Shown here: one piece after another, positions 19,110-27,657 of the stretch
Numbering within the stretch: position 1 is the stretch's first letter
How the letters are laid out: each line of letters begins with the position of its first letter
Assembly: GCA_934636715.1 (NCBI GenBank)
Contig: CAKUBE010000005.1
Span: 37,867-101,866 of the forward strand
DNA length: 64,000 bases
From: an uncultured Arachnia sp.
Lineage (GTDB): Bacteria > Actinomycetota > Actinomycetes > Propionibacteriales > Propionibacteriaceae
Direction of reading: 5' to 3'
Translations under genes and position numbers: made by a program
The notes under the pieces: generated by a model
Databases searched by the model: none
Told to the model about the DNA's origin: nothing
The model's input: the letters and a program-made list of their open reading frames with translations, nothing else

Positions 19110-19940
19110 TCACTTGATACCGGTGGTGGCAATGCCTTGGATGAACCGCCTCTGGAAGATCAGGAAGACGATGAGGACCGGCAGCACGACGACGGTCGCG
19201 CCGGCCATGAGCAGGCCGTACTCGGTCTGGTTCTGGCCCGTGGAGTAGAGCGCCAGGGCCACGGGCAGGGTGTAGGTGTCGTTGGTCTGCGCGACGACGA
19301 GAGGCCACAGGAAGTTGTTCCAGCTGCCGAGGAAGGTCAGGATGCCCAGCGTCGCCAGCGCCGGACCCAGGAGGGGGAGGATGATCCGCAGGAAGATCTG
19401 GATCTCGCCCGTGCCGTCGATCCGCGCGGCTTCGACCAACTCCTTCGGCAGCCCGCTGATGAACTGCCGCATCAGGAACACGCCGAACGGGCCGACGAGG
19501 AAGGGCAGGATGAGTCCGGGCAGCGTGTTGATCAGGCCCATGTTCGCCACGAGGACGAACAGCGGCACGAAGGTGACGACGCCGGGGATCATGAGCGTGC
19601 CCATGATCAGGGTGAAGATGGCCTTCTTGCCGCGGAAGTTGAGCATGACCAGCGCGTAGCCGACCATCGAGCAGAACAGCAGGTTTCCTGCGGTCACGGC
19701 GACGGCGACGATCGTCGAGTTGCTGAAGTAGACGTCGAAGGACAGCCGGCTGAACAGCTGGGCGAAGTTGTCCAGCGTCGGGTTCTCGGGCCACCACGTG
19801 GGCGGAATCTGACGCAGCTCGGAGCTGGTCTTGAACGCGCCGAGGACCATCCACGCGAACGGCGTGATGACGAGCGCCAGGGCGATGGTGAGGACGAGGT
19901 AGAGCCACCAGCGCTGGCGGAGTCCGGTTTCGGTTGCCAT
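19110..19940 (-). CDS. Carbohydrate ABC transporter permease (MalG type)
   Basis: A 276-residue permease with six predicted membrane segments, CUT1 family. The EAA loop that docks the ATPase reads EAARIDGTGEIQIFLRIILP. It pairs with the upstream MalF-type permease (19944-20891; three bases apart) and the binding protein. No ATPase gene is in the operon, so a shared MsiK-type ATPase is expected to energise it. Cargo inferred as sophoro-oligosaccharides. Confidence 0.93.
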   Translation of the reverse strand: MATETGLRQRWWLYLVLTIALALVITPFAWMVLGAFKTSSELRQIPPTWWPENPTLDNFAQLFSRLSFDVYFSNSTIVAVAVTAGNLLFCSMVGYALVMLNFRGKKAIFTLIMGTLMIPGVVTFVPLFVLVANMGLINTLPGLILPFLVGPFGVFLMRQFISGLPKELVEAARIDGTGEIQIFLRIILPLLGPALATLGILTFLGSWNNFLWPLVVAQTNDTYTLPVALALYSTGQNQTEYGLLMAGATVVVLPVLIVFLIFQRRFIQGIATTGIK

Positions 19941-19943
19941 GGG

Positions 19944-20891
19944 TCAGTCCTTCTCGGAGAGGAAACGGAACTGGATGATGGTGACGACCATGATGACCAC
20001 GAAGATCAGGTAGCTCAGCGCGGCGGCGAAGCCGTAGTTGCCGAAGCTGAACTGCTGGTAGGTATACATCGAGGCCGAGATCGTCGAGTTCAGCGGGCCG
20101 CCGTTGGTCATGACGAACGGCTCTTCGAAGAATTGCAGGTACCCGATGGCCGTCGTCACGGAGACGAAGAGGATAGTGGGACGCAGGATCGGCACGGTGA
20201 CGTTGAGGAAACGCTGCCAGGGACCGGCGCCGTCGATGGCGGCGGCCTCGTGCAACTCGAGCGGGACCGACTGCAGACCCGCGAGGAAGATGATCATCGA
20301 CGTGCCGAAGTTGCGCCACACGGCCATCGCGATCAGCGACGGCATCGCCCAGGTCGTGGAGCCGAGCCAGTTGGGACCGGTGATGCCGACCCAGCCCAGC
20401 ACGGTGTTGACCAGGCCGCTCTCGGGGTTCAGGAGGAAGCGCCACACCACGGCGACCGCCACGATCGAGGTGATCACGGGTGTGTAGAAGCCGAGGCGGA
20501 ACACCGAACGGAGCTTGGTGATGCCGTTGTTGAGCGCGATGGCGGCGGCCAGGGCGACGATCAGCGTCAACGGCACCCCGACGATGACGAAGTACCCGGT
20601 GTTGAGGGCCGCCTTCTGGAAGATCGGGTCGGCCAGCGCCTTGGCGTACTGGCTGAGTCCGACGAAGTTGACATCGAAGGGGGTACGCAGGTCGCGGTTG
20701 CGGATGTCGGTGAGCGAGAAGAACACCGACTGGATGACCGGCCATGCGGTGAAGATCAGGAAGAGCAGCAGGAACGGCAGGGTGAGCAGCCACCCCGCCC
20801 GCTCCTCCAGCTTCGCCCCGGGGGCTCGGCGGGAGGAGCGGGCACGGTCCCTGCCGACAGGCGCCGGCGGCGCCGCAGCGGGAGCGGACAT
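19944..20891 (-). CDS. Carbohydrate ABC transporter permease (MalF type)
   Basis: A 315-residue permease starting at ATG 20891 (MSAPAAAPPAPVGRDRAR). A charged cytosolic N-terminus precedes six membrane segments, the first being WLLTLPFLLLFLIFTAWPVI. The EAA loop is HEAAAIDGAGPWQRFLNVTVP. It begins two bases after the binding-protein stop and couples to the MalG-type permease. Same operon and inferred cargo as its neighbours. Confidence 0.93.
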   Translation of the reverse strand: MSAPAAAPPAPVGRDRARSSRRAPGAKLEERAGWLLTLPFLLLFLIFTAWPVIQSVFFSLTDIRNRDLRTPFDVNFVGLSQYAKALADPIFQKAALNTGYFVIVGVPLTLIVALAAAIALNNGITKLRSVFRLGFYTPVITSIVAVAVVWRFLLNPESGLVNTVLGWVGITGPNWLGSTTWAMPSLIAMAVWRNFGTSMIIFLAGLQSVPLELHEAAAIDGAGPWQRFLNVTVPILRPTILFVSVTTAIGYLQFFEEPFVMTNGGPLNSTISASMYTYQQFSFGNYGFAAALSYLIFVVIMVVTIIQFRFLSEKD

Positions 20892-20893
20892 GA

Positions 20894-22186
20894 TTACCGA
20901 CCGGTGCCGATCGACTCGGCCTGGGCCTGCGTGGCCGTCATGGCGTCCTGACCGGAGAGACCCTGCTTCGCGACCTTCTCGATCTCGCCGTCGAAGGCCT
21001 CGGCCACCTGCTCCCACGAGGGGAACGAGGGCGGAGCCTGGGCGGTGAGGAGCTGCTCGCCGAACTTCGAGAGCTTGGCGTCGGACGCCAGCACGGGATC
21101 GTCCCACGCGCTCTGGACGGAGGGGAGGTCGCTGGTCAAGCCGTACCACTTGATCTGGGTCTCGGGCTGGCTCAGCCACTCGACGAGGGTCCAGGCCGCG
21201 TCGCGGCTCTCGGTGTTCTTGAACACGGCGAGGTTGGATCCACCGATGAACGAACTGCTCGCCGCCCCGTTGGCGGAGGGCACCGCGGCGACGTCGTACT
21301 TGTCGCCGAAGTTGTCGTCGCCGTCGGTCTTGGCGAAGTCCTCGATGATGCTCATCATCCAGGGGCCGGAGATGAACATCGGCACGGAGCCGCCGACGAA
21401 GTTGGCCTCCGTCTGTCCCTCCGGGGGCTGCGGATCGGCGATGCCGTCGGCGAAGAACGAGCCGTAGTAGTCGACGGCCTCGACCATCTCGGGGGTGTTG
21501 AAGGTGTAGGCGTCGTCGGTGGCCAGGGATGCTCCCCGCGACCAGGCGAACGGCAGCACCGTCTGCCACGAGCCGGTCTGGCCGGGCTGGAGGCTGATGC
21601 CCCACTTGACGCCGTCCTGCTCCTTGACCTTGGCCGCCAGGTCCTTGAAGGCCTGCTGGTCGGTGGGCATCTCGGACGCGCCCGCCGCGGCGAGGATGTC
21701 CGAGCGGTAGTAGACGAGCCGGGTCTCGACGTACCACGGCACGCCGTAGGAGGTGCCGTCGACTACGGTCGTGCCGTGGGCGCCCTCGAAGAACACCGAG
21801 CTGTCGATGGAGCTCGGGGTGGGGTCCAGCGCGTCCATGCCTGCGAACTCGCCCATCCACGTGGTGCCGACCATCGCGACGTCGGGAGTGGTGCCCGCGG
21901 TGATCGAGTTGACGAACTTGTCGTGCGCCGAGTCCCAGGGGACGGCGGTCACGTTGACCTTGATGTCGGGGTTGGCGGCGGTGAACTCCTTCACCAGCTC
22001 GGGTAGCTTCTCGCCCTCCGCGCCCATGGCCCAGACGTCGAGAGTGCCGGTGGCCTTCTCGGTGTTGACGGCTTCGCCCGTCTTCGGGGGCGTGCTGCCT
22101 CCGGGCGCCTCGGTCCCGCGGCCGCACCCTGTGAGCGCGATCGCGGCTGCAGCGGCCAGGGCGACGAATGTGTGACTGCGTCGCAT
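20894..22186 (-). CDS. Sugar ABC transporter substrate-binding lipoprotein
   Basis: A 430-residue family 1 binding protein. The signal peptide ends in a lipobox (AAAAIALTGCGRG), so it is anchored to the membrane. The mature part starts with TGTLDVWAMGAEGEKLPEL. It is the first gene of the minus-strand operon SBP-permease-permease-GH144-GH3 and has a LacI palindrome about 110 bases upstream. In the Listeria cluster the equivalent protein binds sophoro-oligosaccharides of several glucose units; the same role is inferred here. Confidence 0.92.
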   Translation of the reverse strand: MRRSHTFVALAAAAAIALTGCGRGTEAPGGSTPPKTGEAVNTEKATGTLDVWAMGAEGEKLPELVKEFTAANPDIKVNVTAVPWDSAHDKFVNSITAGTTPDVAMVGTTWMGEFAGMDALDPTPSSIDSSVFFEGAHGTTVVDGTSYGVPWYVETRLVYYRSDILAAAGASEMPTDQQAFKDLAAKVKEQDGVKWGISLQPGQTGSWQTVLPFAWSRGASLATDDAYTFNTPEMVEAVDYYGSFFADGIADPQPPEGQTEANFVGGSVPMFISGPWMMSIIEDFAKTDGDDNFGDKYDVAAVPSANGAASSSFIGGSNLAVFKNTESRDAAWTLVEWLSQPETQIKWYGLTSDLPSVQSAWDDPVLASDAKLSKFGEQLLTAQAPPSFPSWEQVAEAFDGEIEKVAKQGLSGQDAMTATQAQAESIGTGR

Positions 22187-22294
22187 CTGTCTCTCCTCAG
22201 TTGTCGTGGTCGCCGGCTCACTGAGACGTTGAAAGCTGGGCAGTGTGCCCGAGGAACGCCGTTGAGCCTCGACCTGTTCGAGATAAGCGCGAAA

Positions 22295-22306
22295 GTAAGC
22301 GCTTAC
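22295..22306. promoter_or_regulatory. LacI-family operator of the sugar importer operon
   Basis: GTAAGCGCTTAC is a perfect 12-bp palindrome with the central CG typical of LacI-family sites. The same 12 bases recur at 23584-23595 before the GH94 gene. A flanking ATAAGCGC at 22283-22290 could be a second half-site. Confidence 0.8.
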
Positions 22307-22428
22307 ATTGACGGTACACCGAAGTCATGACGAGTGCAAGAGCCGGGAGGTAAGAGGTGCCTGCGGACCTCTCGGGAAGCATTGATCAGTGGTTCCCTAG
22401 GTGCCGGCTGGGGAGCCGGATGGTCGAT

Positions 22429-23445
22429 TCAGGCGCAGCCGCAGGACTGGCGAAGCACCACCGAGGTGGGGAGCCGGCGTGGCTGGTTCTCGTCAGGCGA
22501 GTTGCCGCGGAGGTGCTGGATGCGCTCGACGACGCGGCGACCGAGCTCGCGGACGGGCTGTTGGACCGTGGTGAGCGCAGGGGTGACGTAGCGGGCCGCG
22601 AGCATGTCGTCCCAACCGGTGACCGCGATCTGCCGAGGGACATCGATGCCGCTCTGGAGGAGGCGACGCTGCACGGCGAGCGCCAGTTCGTCGTTGGCGC
22701 AGACCAGGCCGTCGGCGCGCAGGTCCCCGGATGCGACGAGGCCCCCGATGCGCTCGCCCTCGGTCTGGAGCGGCGCGCACGCGATGGGGGCGGCGCACGC
22801 GAGGCCCCGCTCCTCGTGCGCGGCGACGAATCCCTGGTGGCGTTCCCGGATGTCGGGGGCGAGGGCCGGGTCGCCGAGGAAGAGCAGGTGGGACCGGTGG
22901 TGCGTGTCGAGCAGGTGTGCCGTCAGCTCGCGCGCGCTGGCGCTGTTCTCGGTGGAGAGGCTCTCGATGCCGCTGTGGGAGTTCCCGGCGAAGGCGACCA
23001 CGGGGATCTTGCGCCGGATGGCGTCGAGCGTGGTCGGGGAGACGTTGACGTTGCCCATGATGGCGAGGGCGTCGACCCGGCCGGCGAGTCGGCGCGCGAT
23101 GTCGTCGACATCGCGTTTGTCCTTCGTGAGGGTCACCATGACGCTGGCCCCGGTCTCGGCCGCCGCCGCCTCGAAGCCGCTGAGCAGCTCGGCGTAGTAG
23201 GGCCCGCTCAGCTCGGGCAGCATCAAGGCGTAGGCCTCGTTCTGTCTCGCCGCGAGGGCGCGGGCGGCGCCGTCGGGGACGTAGTTGAGTCGTTCGATGG
23301 CCGCCTGGACGCGCTCGCGAGTCCGGGGTGCGACGATCTCCGGCTTGCTGAGCGCTCGTGAGACGGTCGCGATGGAAACCCCTGCGGCATCGGCCACCTC
23401 GTAGATCGTGTGCCTGGCGGTGGCCTGCGCCGACTCCTGCGGCAT
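22429..23445 (-). CDS. LacI-family regulator of the beta-glucan locus
   Basis: A 338-residue LacI repressor starting at ATG 23445 with AAGGAGC upstream; the longer open frame has no homology. The helix-turn-helix is TIYEVADAAGVSIATVSRAL with hinge AAIERLNYVPDGAARALAAR. The effector domain ends in a Cys-containing tail (RQSCGCA). It lies between the two operons that share the GTAAGCGCTTAC palindrome, so it most likely controls both; sophoro-oligosaccharide as inducer is inference. Confidence 0.92.
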   Translation of the reverse strand: MPQESAQATARHTIYEVADAAGVSIATVSRALSKPEIVAPRTRERVQAAIERLNYVPDGAARALAARQNEAYALMLPELSGPYYAELLSGFEAAAAETGASVMVTLTKDKRDVDDIARRLAGRVDALAIMGNVNVSPTTLDAIRRKIPVVAFAGNSHSGIESLSTENSASARELTAHLLDTHHRSHLLFLGDPALAPDIRERHQGFVAAHEERGLACAAPIACAPLQTEGERIGGLVASGDLRADGLVCANDELALAVQRRLLQSGIDVPRQIAVTGWDDMLAARYVTPALTTVQQPVRELGRRVVERIQHLRGNSPDENQPRRLPTSVVLRQSCGCA

Positions 23446-23583
23446 GCCTGCTCCTTGCTGGTCGACGATGGGCGCGAGAGGTCTCACGCCTGCACGGCAG
23501 CTTACTGGCCGGAGGGGACGATCCTCGGTCTCTCGGTCGGGTCGGCGGGATGCCGGGGCGGAGGGGCATTGCGAGGCCCACCG

Positions 23584-23595
23584 GTAAGCGCTTAC
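23584..23595. promoter_or_regulatory. LacI-family operator before the GH94 gene
   Basis: The same perfect palindrome GTAAGCGCTTAC lies only ten bases before the GH94 ATG, where a bound repressor would block initiation directly. It is also in the gap to the divergent lacI gene, allowing autoregulation. Confidence 0.8.
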
Positions 23596-23605
23596 AGTTT
23601 TGGCC

Positions 23606-26600
23606 ATGAACGACCTCCTCGCACCGCTGCATCCCTCGTCCGTCCTGGAGCGCGGCGTGGCGGGGCTGTGGCTCAGACGGCGGGCCGAGGTCGAAGAGGC
23701 GTGGGAGCCGCACAGCCTCGACCACGCGGTGTCAGGAGCGGTCGCGGGCCTTCGGTGGAGCAGACGGCGCGTGAGCCTCCTCGACAGGACAGGCTGGTCC
23801 ACGGAGGTGCTCGTCACGAACGAGTCCGCCGACCCGATCTCCTTCGACCTGTTGTGCGTCGAGGACCCGTCGCTGAGTCCGCCGGAGGGTTTGGCAGCCA
23901 ACCGGCTCTACCCGAGCCAGTATCTGGACCTCACACCGATCGACTTCGGCGACCGCGGGGTCGCCCTGGCGATCCGGCAGAACATGCCCGGCGCGACGGC
24001 ACCCTGGGCCCTCGTCGGATCGCACACCGGCTGCGTCGCGTGGGCGACCGACGCGCTGCAGCTGCTGGGCCGCGGCCTGCCAGAGGGGGCACCGTGGCCG
24101 GGCCTCCGCGCGGACCTGCCCGGCAGCCGACTCCAGCACGAGCACGCCGCGGCGTGCCTGCAGAGCGAAGCCGTCCGGCTCGCGCCCGGCGCGAGCTGGC
24201 GCGGGGGCTTCTTCCTCGTCCTGGTCGAGGATCACCCCGAGGCCAGTTCGCAGACCGACGCGGCGTTCGCGGAGGGCGTCGTCCTCGGCGACGAACTCGC
24301 GCACCCCGCTGCCACGGGGCCGGGCGACAGCGGCGAGACGGGCCGCAGCCTCGTCGACCGCGAGGCGGCATACCTTCCCGTACGTGACCTGACCGAGGCC
24401 GAGATCGCCGACCTCGTGCCGGGCGAGCGCCTGCACCCCGAGGAGGTCGAGGGCCGGACCCTCGGGTGGTTCACCCCCCAGGGCGCGTTGGTGGTGACGG
24501 CGGCGAAGCAGCGTGCCGTGCTCCGTCCGCACGGGCAGATCCTGCGGCCCCTATCCGGACTGCTGCCCGGAACCGGCGACGTGACGAACACGGTCTGGAT
24601 GGACGGCGGCTTCTGCACGCAGCTGACTCAGGGCCACGCCGCGAAGGGGCGCATCCTCTCGTCGCGGTTGACACCGCTCGGCATCGGACGCATGCATGGG
24701 CTCCGGATCGTCGTCGACCTCGGGTCCGGCTGGCAGCTGCTCGGCACGCCGTCGGTGTGGCTGTCCGCCGTCGACGGGGCGACGTGGTGGTACGCGACAG
24801 CCGATCGGCTCCTCCGCGTCGTCAGCCGCGCCCCTGACCCGGGTGGAGCAACCGCGGTGGAGGTCACCACCCTCCGGGGCGAGCCGGTGCCTGCCGTCGT
24901 GGTGCTCTCGCTCGACTGGAGCGGTGCGCCCGGCCAGGTGGGTGACCTGGAACGCGACGACCGCGGGCTGCGCATCCGGGCGCCGAAGGCGGCTTCGGCG
25001 CGGAAGGCCGACCCGGATGCGCACCTCGAGGTGAACCTCCCGGCCGGCGCGGCCGTCGCCGACGACAGGCCCCTCTTCCGCGACGGCGCGAGCCGGGGCG
25101 CGTCGGTGGTGACCATCGCGGTTCCGGCCCGAGCGGCCTGGTCGATCACGCTGACCCCGCACACGACGGGGCCGACGGAGGTCCAGCCGCCCGCCTCGGC
25201 CTCCCGGTGGGACGGCGTCCACGACCGGATCTGCCTCGCGAGCCAGGCAGGCACGCCCGCGGCTGACCTGCTGTCGGCACTCGACCAGATGACCGGCTGG
25301 TACGCGCACGACGCCCTCGTCCACTACCTCTCGCCGCGGGGACTCGAGCAGCACACGGGCGGTGCGTGGGGCACCCGCGACGTCGCGCAGGGCCCGGTGG
25401 GGCTGCTGCGTTCCTGGGCAGAGCACGACGCGTGGCGCAGCCTACTCCTCCTGGTCTTCGGCAACCAGCTCGCCAGGGGCGACTGGTACCAGGCGTTCGA
25501 GTTCCTGCCGGGGCACACCCGCGCCGCCGAGGAGCCGCACGGGGACGTGGTCTACTGGCCGCTGCTGACGCTCGGACAGTACCTGGGCGCCACCGGCGAC
25601 ACCGCCGTCCTCGCGGAGCAGGTGCCCTTCGACGACGGGCCCGCCGTCCCGCTCAGCGCGCACGTCGCACGGGCGCTCGACCTCGTCGAGTCCACCTTTG
25701 TGCCGGGCACCGCGCTGCCCGCGTACGGACACGGCGACTGGAACGACTCCCTCCAACCCGCCGATCCGGACCTGGCGCGCCACATGGTCTCGACGTGGAC
25801 CGTCGTCCTGCAGGCCGAGGCGCTCGGGAAGCTGGCGCGGGGGATCGAGGCTTGCGAGCCGGGGTTGGCGCGCCGTGCCGCTTCCCTGGCATCGGCGGGG
25901 ACGGCCGACCTCCGCGCCCACCTTCTCCTCGACGGGGTGCTGGCCGGCTACGGAGTCGTTGGCGACGACGGCCGCTTCTCACCGCTCCTCCACCCGCGCG
26001 ACACCGCCACCGGCCTGACCTACTCCCTGCTGCCCATGATCCACGCGATCTCGGGCGACCTGCTGACCCTGGAGGAGGCCGACCGGCACCTCGACGTGGT
26101 CCGGAAACACCTGACGGGGCCTGACGGCGTCCGGCTGTTCGACCGGCCGGTCGCCTATCGCGGCGGGCCCATGAAGGTGTTCCGGCGGGCCGAGGCGAGT
26201 AGCTTCTTCGGCCGCGAGATCGGCATCATGTACGTCCACGCGCACCTCCGCTACGCCGAGGCGCTCGCCCGACGGGGCGACGGCGTGGGCCTCCTGCGCG
26301 CGCTCGCGCAGGCGGTCCCCGTGGGTCTCGACCGGTTGGTGCCCTGCAGCGCGCCGCGCCAGCTCAACACGTACTCCTCGAGCTCCGACGCCGCGTTCGC
26401 GGACCGCTACGAGGCCGCGGCGAACTACAGCCGGGTGCTCGCGGGGGAGATCCCCTTGGAGGCGGGATGGCGGGTCTACTCGTCGGGTCCCGGCCTCTTT
26501 CTCGAAGTGGTCACGCAGCGCATGCTCGGCATCAGGCACGCGGCCGGGGAGATCGAGATCGACCCGGTGGTCGATCCGGCGCTGGGGCGGATCAGCGCGC

Positions 26601-26794
26601 GGCTGCCGGTGTGGGGCCGTCCGCTGCACGTCGTGATCGAAGCCGGGCCCAAGGGTCACGGCGTGGCGGCAGTGTCGGTCGACGGCGTCCCGGTCCCGGG
26701 ACGGCCGCTCGTCAACAGGTATCGGGAGGCAGGCGTCGCCGTGCCTGCGGAGGCGCTGCGCGCGGCGTCGACCGTTGTCGTGACAACCAGATAG
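23606..26794 (+). CDS. GH94 1,2-beta-oligoglucan phosphorylase (SOGP-like)
   Basis: A 1062-residue cytoplasmic GH94 phosphorylase, close in length to Listeria SOGP and longer than cellobiose phosphorylase (about 800). The catalytic motif GDWNDSLQP holds the family's acid Asp (Asp711-Asp714 region), and the C-terminal part (LNTYSSSSDAAFADRYEAAA) is of the SOGP/cyclic-glucan-synthase branch. There is no glycosyltransferase domain, which excludes NdvB. The N-terminal beta-sandwich includes RLYPSQYLDLTPIDFGDRG. The expected reaction is phosphorolysis of beta-1,2-linked glucans to glucose-1-phosphate. ATG 23606 is chosen (an in-frame TTG is two codons upstream); no ribosome site is visible, so the message may be nearly leaderless. 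Divergent from lacI, operator ten bases upstream. Confidence 0.9.
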   Translation: MNDLLAPLHPSSVLERGVAGLWLRRRAEVEEAWEPHSLDHAVSGAVAGLRWSRRRVSLLDRTGWSTEVLVTNESADPISFDLLCVEDPSLSPPEGLAANRLYPSQYLDLTPIDFGDRGVALAIRQNMPGATAPWALVGSHTGCVAWATDALQLLGRGLPEGAPWPGLRADLPGSRLQHEHAAACLQSEAVRLAPGASWRGGFFLVLVEDHPEASSQTDAAFAEGVVLGDELAHPAATGPGDSGETGRSLVDREAAYLPVRDLTEAEIADLVPGERLHPEEVEGRTLGWFTPQGALVVTAAKQRAVLRPHGQILRPLSGLLPGTGDVTNTVWMDGGFCTQLTQGHAAKGRILSSRLTPLGIGRMHGLRIVVDLGSGWQLLGTPSVWLSAVDGATWWYATADRLLRVVSRAPDPGGATAVEVTTLRGEPVPAVVVLSLDWSGAPGQVGDLERDDRGLRIRAPKAASARKADPDAHLEVNLPAGAAVADDRPLFRDGASRGASVVTIAVPARAAWSITLTPHTTGPTEVQPPASASRWDGVHDRICLASQAGTPAADLLSALDQMTGWYAHDALVHYLSPRGLEQHTGGAWGTRDVAQGPVGLLRSWAEHDAWRSLLLLVFGNQLARGDWYQAFEFLPGHTRAAEEPHGDVVYWPLLTLGQYLGATGDTAVLAEQVPFDDGPAVPLSAHVARALDLVESTFVPGTALPAYGHGDWNDSLQPADPDLARHMVSTWTVVLQAEALGKLARGIEACEPGLARRAASLASAGTADLRAHLLLDGVLAGYGVVGDDGRFSPLLHPRDTATGLTYSLLPMIHAISGDLLTLEEADRHLDVVRKHLTGPDGVRLFDRPVAYRGGPMKVFRRAEASSFFGREIGIMYVHAHLRYAEALARRGDGVGLLRALAQAVPVGLDRLVPCSAPRQLNTYSSSSDAAFADRYEAAANYSRVLAGEIPLEAGWRVYSSGPGLFLEVVTQRMLGIRHAAGEIEIDPVVDPALGRISARLPVWGRPLHVVIEAGPKGHGVAAVSVDGVPVPGRPLVNRYREAGVAVPAEALRAASTVVVTTR

Positions 26795-26818
26795 GCGCGA
26801 CTGCGGGTACCTCCACTA

Positions 26819-26871
26819 GAGGAGCTCGTCCACGGCATTCCCGGCGACCGGGCGCTCGCTGATGGGGACGT
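26819..26871 (+). pseudogene. Relic of a second methionine aminopeptidase gene
   Basis: These 53 bases match map at 15129-15181 at 48 positions. They would encode [18 protein letters not shown] against [18 protein letters not shown] in map. Four of the five differences are at third codon positions, so the fragment diverged while it was still coding and is not a recent copy of the local map. No other map sequence is seen around it. It marks the right end of the sugar island whose left end is the intact map. Confidence 0.75.
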
Positions 26872-26896
26872 CCGGGTCTGCTGATACCTTTCGTGC

Positions 26897-27235
26897 ATGG
26901 GTGAACTCGGTCTGCGGCCTGACTGGCAGGGCTGGGCTTGGGCGCGGCGAGCCATCCTGTCCCTTCTTCTGCTGCTTGTCGCCTGGGTGGCGGTACGGAC
27001 GCACATCGCCGGGGAGATGCGTTCGGGCGAGCTCCCGTGGCTGGTGGGCATCGGCGTGGCGATGGCTGGGGTCATCTGGTGTCGGCGGCCCGCGATGTGG
27101 GGGCTGCTTTTCTTCCTCCTGTTCCTGGGCATGGAGACCTGGCTCGGCGGTGGCCTGGGGAGCGTCGCGACCTTGGCGGCATACGCGGTTGCAGATGGGA
27201 GTCATTATCAAGGTAGCCAGAGCTGCAACCTGTAG
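26897..27235 (+). CDS. Small membrane protein, unrecognised
   Basis: A 112-residue protein that I do not recognise. It has three or four hydrophobic segments (AILSLLLLLVAWVAV, LVGIGVAMAGVIW, GLLFFLLFLGME and a weaker C-terminal one) with short loops. No signal peptide or known motif. The last dozen codons run through a small inverted repeat (27187-27230), which may have changed the original C-terminus. It is the first of three small membrane-protein genes in a slightly lower-GC stretch. Confidence 0.55.
   Translation: MGELGLRPDWQGWAWARRAILSLLLLLVAWVAVRTHIAGEMRSGELPWLVGIGVAMAGVIWCRRPAMWGLLFFLLFLGMETWLGGGLGSVATLAAYAVADGSHYQGSQSCNL
27187..27230. repeat. Short inverted repeat in the 3' end of a membrane-protein gene
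   Basis: GGTTGCAG and CTGCAACC form perfect 8-bp arms around 28 bases. The CGCGGTTGC flank resembles the arm of the element at 37889-37985. It may be a degenerate relative or a terminator. Confidence 0.4.
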
Positions 27236-27244
27236 GATGCTTGG

Positions 27245-27514
27245 GTGAAAGAATGGCCGATCCCTCTAGTCAGTCGCAACGCGGGTGCCGCGACCTTGTT
27301 CGTGGCACTCATAGTGCTCGTTGTCGTCGTCGCGCCGGCGCTTCTGTGGGCAGTGGTGCTCGCTGCGGGCATCACGCTACTATTGCTCGCGGTGTGCGGA
27401 AGGGCCATGGTGCGTCGCAGGAGGCTCATCATCGCTGGCTTCGGGGTTCTTCTCATTGCCGGTGTTATCGTGCCATTCGTCGATCTTGCGTTCGCGAGAG
27501 GACATATCTCCTGA
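27245..27514 (+). CDS. Small hydrophobic protein, unrecognised
   Basis: An 89-residue protein with GTG start. It is almost wholly hydrophobic with about three membrane segments (AATLFVALIVLVVVVAPALL, AVVLAAGITLLLLAVCG, LIIAGFGVLLIAGVIVPFV) split by RAMVRRRR, which should face the cytoplasm. No family recognised. It starts ten bases after the preceding small membrane gene. After it, 27515-27657 holds no gene I can support. Confidence 0.5.
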   Translation: MKEWPIPLVSRNAGAATLFVALIVLVVVVAPALLWAVVLAAGITLLLLAVCGRAMVRRRRLIIAGFGVLLIAGVIVPFVDLAFARGHIS

Positions 27515-27657
27515 AGCGGCGGGAGTCACCCACCGCGTCGGTGGCCGTCACGCCTCCAGGAAGCGCGCCGGGAAACTTGGGTGCGGGACCCGGCTTACAT
27601 GCGGCGTGCCCCTGAGATCGCGATCCTCGGCGAGGCCTTGGCGAACGTCCTGAGCCA

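Noticed and set aside
19137..20951. 604-residue plus-strand open frame
   Set aside because: Antisense to two permease genes; composition is Glu/Asp/Arg-rich without motif.
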